Assembly (NCBI GenBank): GCA_012513395.1
Contig: JAAZCH010000174.1
Span: 1 to 9,488, forward strand
Origin: Tissierellia bacterium
GTDB taxonomy: Bacteria; Bacillota_A; Clostridia; Tissierellales; Peptoniphilaceae
DNA: 9,488 nucleotides
Direction: 5' to 3'
Shown: positions 6,172-9,488 of the stretch, piece by piece
How positions within the stretch are numbered: the first letter of the stretch is position 1
How the letters are laid out: every line of letters begins with the position of its first letter
Position numbers and translations under genes: made by a program
Notes under the pieces: model-generated
Told to the model about the DNA's origin: nothing
The model's input: only the letters and a program-made list of their open reading frames with translations
The model's database searches: none

Positions 6172-6193
6172 AATTTACTCCTTAATGTAATAT

Positions 6194-6223
6194 GTACCCG
6201 CGGCATTGTATGCCGCTTAAAGC
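6194..6223 (-). repeat. GCGGCAT / ATGCCGC hairpin repeat, copy 1
   Basis: This 30-base unit runs from GTACCCGCGGCAT to GCTTAAAGC and is repeated at 6373-6402 with one difference. Arms GCGGCAT (6200-6206) and ATGCCGC (6210-6216) close a three-base loop. On the minus strand it lies in the leader of tag, a few bases before the ribosome binding site. A related hairpin in the opposite orientation is at 6511-6537. Confidence 0.75.
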
Positions 6224-6249
6224 CATATACTTTCATACTGTCATACTAT

Positions 6250-6263
6250 CCAATTGTTAACTG
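6250..6263 (-). repeat. Two-heptad fragment of the seven-base-phased array
   Basis: On the minus strand this reads CAGTTAA CAATTGG, identical to 4438-4451. It is framed by CTATC and GATAG (6246-6250, 6263-6267), which form a small inverted repeat. Confidence 0.6.
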
Positions 6264-6279
6264 ATAGAAGGTGTCATTT

Positions 6280-6358
6280 GGGAAATTTGAGAATACGACT
6301 CAAATTTCCCCGGGACGTACAGAGTACGTCCCCTACGGCAAGACAAATCCAATTTGTC
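6280..6358 (-). repeat. Three-hairpin intergenic element, copy B (inverted)
   Basis: The same element as 4339-4408, on the opposite strand. GGGAAATTTGAG / CTCAAATTTCCC spans 6280-6310, and GGGACGTAC / GTACGTCCC around AGA spans 6312-6332 with nine perfect pairs. A third hairpin, GACAAAT / ATTTGTC around CCA (6342-6358), takes the place of the CTACGAA hairpin of copy A: same shape, different sequence. It lies between the end of the ABC transporter operon and the start of the tag operon, both transcribed on the minus strand. Confidence 0.8.
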
Positions 6359-6372
6359 AATCATACAAACTC

Positions 6373-6402
6373 GTACCCGCGGCATTGAATGCCGCTTAAA
6401 GC
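6373..6402 (-). repeat. GCGGCAT / ATGCCGC hairpin repeat, copy 2
   Basis: The second copy of the 30-base unit at 6194-6223, same orientation, 179 bases away. It differs only in the loop (TGA in place of TGT on the plus strand). The two copies enclose the inverted copy B element. Confidence 0.75.
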
Positions 6403-6450
6403 TTGCTACATCACTTTGCTCTAGCATATTCAATCATACCATAAAAGGCC

Positions 6451-6482
6451 CACTGTACGTTGTCCGTTGTACATTGTACGTT
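6451..6482. repeat. GTAC-rich repeat with a GTACA/TGTAC palindrome
   Basis: Repeated CGTTGT and TGTACG units surround the near palindrome GTACA-T-TGTAC (6469-6479). The 19 bases at 6464-6482 are close to the reverse complement of 9335-9353. No coding frame or promoter is apparent. Confidence 0.55.
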
Positions 6483-6510
6483 TGGAAGCTTTACGAGTGA
6501 AGGTGCTTGT

Positions 6511-6537
6511 TTTAAGTCGCATACAATGCGATGTCTA
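6511..6537 (+). repeat. Diverged hairpin of the GCGGCAT family, opposite orientation
   Basis: TTTAAG is followed by arms TCGCAT and ATGCGA around ACA (6517-6531), then TGTCTAC. The copies at 6194 and 6373, read on the minus strand, have TTTAAG, GCGGCAT, a three-base loop, ATGCCGC and GGTAC. Arm changes are matched on both sides. It lies downstream of the DUF2087 gene, but with no T run it is a poor terminator. Confidence 0.55.
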
Positions 6538-6561
6538 CAGCATCTATGTACTCTGACCTTC

Positions 6562-6879
6562 TTAAATATTTCTCTTTATAAAATCTTCAAATTTAGGCAT
6601 TTCGTCAACGGCCCAATATAAACTACAATCCGTTGTTCTATGTATTAGATAGTAATCAAACATTTCTCTTCTGAGTGTAGCTGGGTCTTTAAATTCTGTC
6701 CAATTATTTAGAAGTTCGTTGATTTCTTTTTCCGAATACTCTCTTCCTTTTTCTAGCTTAGTTGCCAGATAGTAAATCGCCATTAGTTTCTTTTTATTCT
6801 TTCTAGGGATAGCTTTAAGTTTCATCTCGTCATTTATAAAGGGTTCCAGTTCTTTTACATCTTCTATTTTAAATTCCAT
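6562..6879 (-). CDS. DUF2087 domain protein
   Basis: This 105-residue protein carries the DUF2087 pattern: FINDEMKLKAIPRKNKKKL (14-32), GREYSEKEINELL (45-57), DPATLRREMFDYYLIHR (65-81) and SLYW (86-89). In other bacteria the domain occurs alone or behind a DNA-binding domain. Its shape suggests a small helical, perhaps nucleic-acid-associated protein, but its function is not known and no DNA-binding domain is attached here. AGGAG (6891-6887) is seven bases before the ATG. The gene starts 21 bases after the ABC ATPase stop, so it is probably the last gene of that operon; a functional link to transport is not shown. Confidence 0.8.
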   Translation of the reverse strand: MEFKIEDVKELEPFINDEMKLKAIPRKNKKKLMAIYYLATKLEKGREYSEKEINELLNNWTEFKDPATLRREMFDYYLIHRTTDCSLYWAVDEMPKFEDFIKRNI

Positions 6880-6900
6880 TTTTTATCTCCTAACAGATTT

Positions 6901-7458
6901 CTACAGTTCTATACTTCTATCTATTTTAAAATCTTCCAAATCTTCTAAATTGTGGCTGATTAAAATAATACTTCTGTCCTTTGAAAACTCTAAAATTTTT
7001 TCAATCACCACACGTCTCGTATCTTCGTCTAGTCCTTGTATCGGCTCGTCAAGTAATAATAAATCGCTGTCATAGATCAGCCCTCTAGCTATGGCGACTC
7101 TGCGCTTCATTCCGCCACTTAGATTTCTAACCAACTCAAATGGATTTTCTATCTTCAAATCTTTTAGTAAATTAAGTAAAATCGCTTCCTCTTTATTCGT
7201 TACTAATTTTAAATTGTCTAGAGCAGAGATTTCTTCTATCAGTCGATTTTCTTGAAAGACTGTGGATATCTTCTCGAAATTGTTGATAACTTCTCCTCCG
7301 TCTGGTGGAGTAAAACCTAAAATCAAATTAAAAATCGTAGTCTTTCCAATCCCCGAATCTCCTAAAATTCCAAGACTTTCTCCACTTTTCAATTTAAAAC
7401 TCAAATCGTCTATTACAACTTTTTCATACGCCTTAAATACATTTTTAAATTCCAGCAT
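6901..7458 (-). CDS. ABC transporter ATP-binding protein, NitT/TauT type
   Basis: This is the ATPase of the importer encoded with the next two genes. From a GTG at 7467 the frame gives 188 residues; ATG at 7458 is preferred because AGGTGA (7469-7464) is correctly spaced before it, giving 185. In the longer numbering it has Walker A GDSGIGKTT (36-44), Q-loop Q72, signature LSGGM (116-120), Walker B LLLLDEP (136-142), D-loop GLD and switch H172. All catalytic elements are present. It is short: SsuB/TauB proteins usually exceed 230 residues, and here the chain ends soon after the H-loop. The first 14 bases overlap the permease gene. It is a membrane-associated cytosolic subunit. Confidence 0.9.
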   Translation of the reverse strand: MLEFKNVFKAYEKVVIDDLSFKLKSGESLGILGDSGIGKTTIFNLILGFTPPDGGEVINNFEKISTVFQENRLIEEISALDNLKLVTNKEEAILLNLLKDLKIENPFELVRNLSGGMKRRVAIARGLIYDSDLLLLDEPIQGLDEDTRRVVIEKILEFSKDRSIILISHNLEDLEDFKIDRSIEL

Positions 7459-8203
7459 TTTTATCACCTAACAAAATTTCAATCGCCTTTTCAAATATCA
7501 TGCTCAAAACTAAAATCGTAATGGTCCAAGCGAATAGCTCTGGCATATTGAGATAGATTTTGGCGTTGTAGAGATTTTCTCCGATGGAATTTCTTTGTAG
7601 TCCAATAATTTCAGCTGCCACTGCAGATTTAAAGATGAGTCCTGATGCCGTCATTATTCCAGCTTGGAGATATGGTAGCACTTTTATTTTGTATATGTAT
7701 TGAAATCTTTTAGAACTCCCCACATCGAAACTATCCGCCATCTCTATAAGTTTTTCGTCTACGCTGATGATTCCTCGATATACATTTTCAAAAATTATGG
7801 GCATTCCCATAAAAAATGATATGTAAATTGAAAGGTACGCAGAGTTAATCCATACCAACAAAAATATTACAAAACTAGCCACAGGAATAGATCTAAAAAA
7901 TGAAATCATAGGATGAGTTAGTTCTTTGAAAATTGAAGATAAGAAACTAAAAATTGCAATTATAATTCCCAAAAGTATGGACAGAAATAGTCCTAGTAAA
8001 ATCTTGGATAAAGATGAAAAAATAGCCATCCAATAGCTTTCGGTGACTATTAATTCAAATAGTTTTTTAAATGCACTAAGAGGAGATACCAATAATATCT
8101 CCTCCGAAATGATTACACTTAACACTTGCCAAAGTATTAGCCAAAATCCTGTAACCAATACTTTTTTCAAAAATTTATTTTCCGAGATAGAAGAAATCTT
8201 CAC
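7445..8203 (-). CDS. ABC transporter permease, SsuC/TauC-like
   Basis: This 252-residue inner-membrane protein has about six hydrophobic segments (near 15-33, 66-90, 103-120, 122-140, 180-200 and 222-246). The cytoplasmic coupling loop EMADSFDVGSSKRF (154-167), followed by LP and a long AGIMTASGLIFK stretch, fits the EAA motif of binding-protein-dependent permeases of the NitT/TauT (BPD_transp_1) family. The start is GTG at 8203, with AGGAGG (8220-8215) eleven bases upstream; no better-spaced start exists. It overlaps the end of the substrate-binding protein gene by 29 bases and the ATPase start by 14, so the three are translated from one message. Confidence 0.9.
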   Translation of the reverse strand: MKISSISENKFLKKVLVTGFWLILWQVLSVIISEEILLVSPLSAFKKLFELIVTESYWMAIFSSLSKILLGLFLSILLGIIIAIFSFLSSIFKELTHPMISFFRSIPVASFVIFLLVWINSAYLSIYISFFMGMPIIFENVYRGIISVDEKLIEMADSFDVGSSKRFQYIYKIKVLPYLQAGIMTASGLIFKSAVAAEIIGLQRNSIGENLYNAKIYLNMPELFAWTITILVLSMIFEKAIEILLGDKNAGI

Positions 8204-9221
8204 CTGGGATCTTTCCTCCTACTGATTGGGGATTAGCATTGAAAAGAATTGTCAAATATTCACTCATGCTATCTCTCAATTCTTCTTCGTCCATATAATA
8301 TAAATTCATATTAGGAATGGATTTAAGAGCCACTTCTGTTTTTATTATATTATATTTACCCAAAAGTTCGGAAGTTTTTTCTATATTTTCTACAGCATCT
8401 TCTATGCTATCTTCATACTCGTCTAAGAATTCATCTACGTCAATATTTTCGATAAATTCTTTTCTGCCTACTAATACGCTTGTAATTTGTGGAGTTTTGT
8501 TTAATTTGTTCCACTCGTCTTCAAGACTGATAGCTATACGAGCATTTTCGTTTTGTCCTAGAACTGTAGTCACCATAGGTTCAGGCAGAAGTGCTATCGT
8601 AGCATTTCTAGCCATCAAGTTTTGTACCACTTCTGTAGCTTCAGATTTGAAATCGAAATTCCAATCTTCACCTTGTACCAAATTGTTTTCTGCCATTATA
8701 TAATTTAATAGAGTTTCTGGAGTCGCACCCTTTCCTGTAGAAAGGATAGTTTTTCCTTTTAAATCTTCTAGAGTTTGAATCTCATCTCCGATTTCAACTA
8801 TATAAAGCACGCCTAAATTATTAGTCGCTAAGGCTTGAATCTTTCCTTCTGTCTTATTGTACAAAACAGACGCAAGGTTCGCCGGCACTACAGCCATATC
8901 CAAATTTCCACTGACTAGAGATGCTACTATTTCGTCTGCTGCACCTACGATAGTTTCATGGATTTCAAATTTAGAATTGCCATTTTTGCTATTTTCGATT
9001 AAGTTTACAGATCCTACGCCAGTAGGTCCTGTCATAACTGCGTAATTTACAGCTATTTTTTTGCTATCATCTTCTGGTTCTTCAACTATTTCTTCAATAA
9101 CATCTTCTATTTTTTCTTCTACAACCTCTACAGGTTTTTCTTTCGCCTGATTATTCCCACAACCCACCAAACCAACAATCAAAGCAAATACAATAGTTAA
9201 TAATAAAAATTTGTTTTTCAT
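8175..9221 (-). CDS. ABC transporter substrate-binding lipoprotein, NitT/TauT-like, substrate unknown
   Basis: This 348-residue precursor has a lipoprotein signal: basic MKNK, a hydrophobic run and lipobox LVGC with C21. An acidic linker (about 28-53, rich in E, D and V) follows, probably tethering the domain to the outer face of the membrane. The mature part resembles the NMT1/TauA/SsuA-like periplasmic fold (COG0715): GPTGVGS near the start, IVASLVSGNLDMAVVP, LEDLKGKTILSTGKGATPE, and a C-terminal NPQSVGGKIPGEDFFY. I recall these phrases from uncharacterised Clostridia binding proteins and cannot assign a ligand; thiamine precursors, sulfonates or nitrate-like anions are only family-level options. 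AGGGAGG (9233-9227) lies five bases before the ATG. It is the first gene of the operon. Confidence 0.88.
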   Translation of the reverse strand: MKNKFLLLTIVFALIVGLVGCGNNQAKEKPVEVVEEKIEDVIEEIVEEPEDDSKKIAVNYAVMTGPTGVGSVNLIENSKNGNSKFEIHETIVGAADEIVASLVSGNLDMAVVPANLASVLYNKTEGKIQALATNNLGVLYIVEIGDEIQTLEDLKGKTILSTGKGATPETLLNYIMAENNLVQGEDWNFDFKSEATEVVQNLMARNATIALLPEPMVTTVLGQNENARIAISLEDEWNKLNKTPQITSVLVGRKEFIENIDVDEFLDEYEDSIEDAVENIEKTSELLGKYNIIKTEVALKSIPNMNLYYMDEEELRDSMSEYLTILFNANPQSVGGKIPGEDFFYLGK

Positions 9222-9246
9222 TTATTCCTCCCTTTATTTCGTTATT

Positions 9247-9255
9247 ATTATAACA
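9247..9255 (-). promoter_or_regulatory. Extended -10 promoter of the ABC transporter operon
   Basis: The minus strand reads TGTTATAAT (9255 to 9247), a perfect TATAAT with TG one base upstream, identical to the hydrogenase promoter. The -35 position is weak (TTTTAT around 9270-9275). The implied leader is only about 20 bases, too short for a riboswitch. Confidence 0.6.
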
Positions 9256-9284
9256 TAGGTGGGCGTAAAATAAAACTGCTAAGG

Positions 9285-9330
9285 CAGTTAAAAGTTTAGA
9301 GTTAATAGTTAAAAGTTGCACCTGCGGTGC
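9285..9330 (+). repeat. Seven-base-phased array followed by GCACC / GGTGC hairpin
   Basis: Heptads CAGTTAA, AAGTTTA, GAGTTAA, TAGTTAA and AAGTTGC are followed by ACCTGCGGTGC. GCACC (9318-9322) and GGTGC (9326-9330) form a hairpin around TGC, then CTTTTA. This is a diverged version of the arrays at 4207 and 9360, with longer hairpin arms. Confidence 0.65.
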
Positions 9331-9334
9331 TTTT

Positions 9335-9353
9335 AACGTACAGTGTACAACGT
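9335..9353. repeat. GTACA / TGTAC palindromic repeat
   Basis: GTACA-G-TGTAC at 9338-9348 lies inside a 19-base stretch nearly identical to the reverse complement of 6464-6482. Confidence 0.55.
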
Positions 9354-9359
9354 ATTATG

Positions 9360-9405
9360 CAGTTAATAGTTGACAGTTGACAGTTTACAGTTGGCTACGC
9401 CTTTG
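9360..9405 (+). repeat. Seven-base-phased repeat array ending in GGCTACGCC
   Basis: Heptads CAGTTAA, TAGTTGA, CAGTTGA, CAGTTTA and CAGTTGG are followed by CTACGCCTTTG. The layout is that of 4207-4252: five heptads, the same tail, and a hairpin element downstream. Confidence 0.75.
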
Positions 9406-9431
9406 AATTACAGATAGAATATGTTTTGCTG

Positions 9432-9486
9432 TAGGGGTCGTACTCTGTGCGACCCGGGGAAATTTGAGTTCCATCTCGAATTTCCC
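9432..9486 (+). repeat. Intergenic hairpin element, copy C
   Basis: GGGTCGTAC / GTGCGACCC around TCT (9435-9455) and GGGAAATTTGAG / CTCGAATTTCCC around a six-base loop (9457-9486). Compared with copies A and B, the second hairpin of the element has A to T in one arm matched by T to A in the other, so pairing is kept. Only a weak TACAG / CTGTA pairing precedes it in place of the first hairpin of copies A and B. The window ends two bases later, so any following array cannot be seen. Confidence 0.8.
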
Positions 9487-9488
9487 AA

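Noticed and set aside
6194..6537. CRISPR array
   Set aside because: Repeats are few, unevenly spaced, in both orientations and of different families, with no regular spacers and no cas genes.
9222..9246. Riboswitch before the ABC transporter operon
   Set aside because: The predicted leader is only about 20 bases, too short for any known aptamer.

Overview
The window looks like a chromosomal stretch of an AT-rich anaerobic Bacillota, of the Clostridia or Tissierellia type. The grounds are the low GC, strong AGGAGG-like ribosome binding sites, extended -10 promoters and a trimeric NAD(P)-linked [FeFe] hydrogenase. The species cannot be named from the sequence alone.

Layout. Positions 1-195 hold the start of a CCA-adding enzyme on the minus strand, cut by the window edge. 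A divergent promoter region (196-391) separates it from a plus-strand operon hydC-hydB-hydA (392-4202). This encodes the NuoE-like, NuoF-like and catalytic subunits of a cytosolic hydrogenase that couples NAD(P)H, and probably ferredoxin, to H2. hydA is interrupted by one in-frame TGA (2850-2852). It falls exactly between the N-terminal iron-sulfur module and the ferredoxin plus H-cluster module, and every motif on both sides is intact. A strong intrinsic terminator lies at 4487-4535.

The rest of the window is on the minus strand. One operon (6171 to 4548) carries tag (3-methyladenine glycosylase I), a DUF3781 protein and an AadA-like aminoglycoside nucleotidyltransferase. A second operon (9221 to 6562) carries a substrate-binding lipoprotein, a permease and an ATPase of a NitT/TauT-type ABC importer, then a DUF2087 protein. 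Transport substrate cannot be told.

The three gene-free gaps (4203-4547, 6172-6561, 9222-9488) share one set of repeats: seven-base-phased CAGTTAA-like arrays, small three-base-loop hairpins, and a multi-hairpin element built around GGGACGTAC and GGGAAATTTGAG arms. Paired changes between copies keep the stems intact, so the folded form seems to matter. These repeat clusters bound the two minus-strand operons. They and the interrupted hydA are the items most worth a second look.
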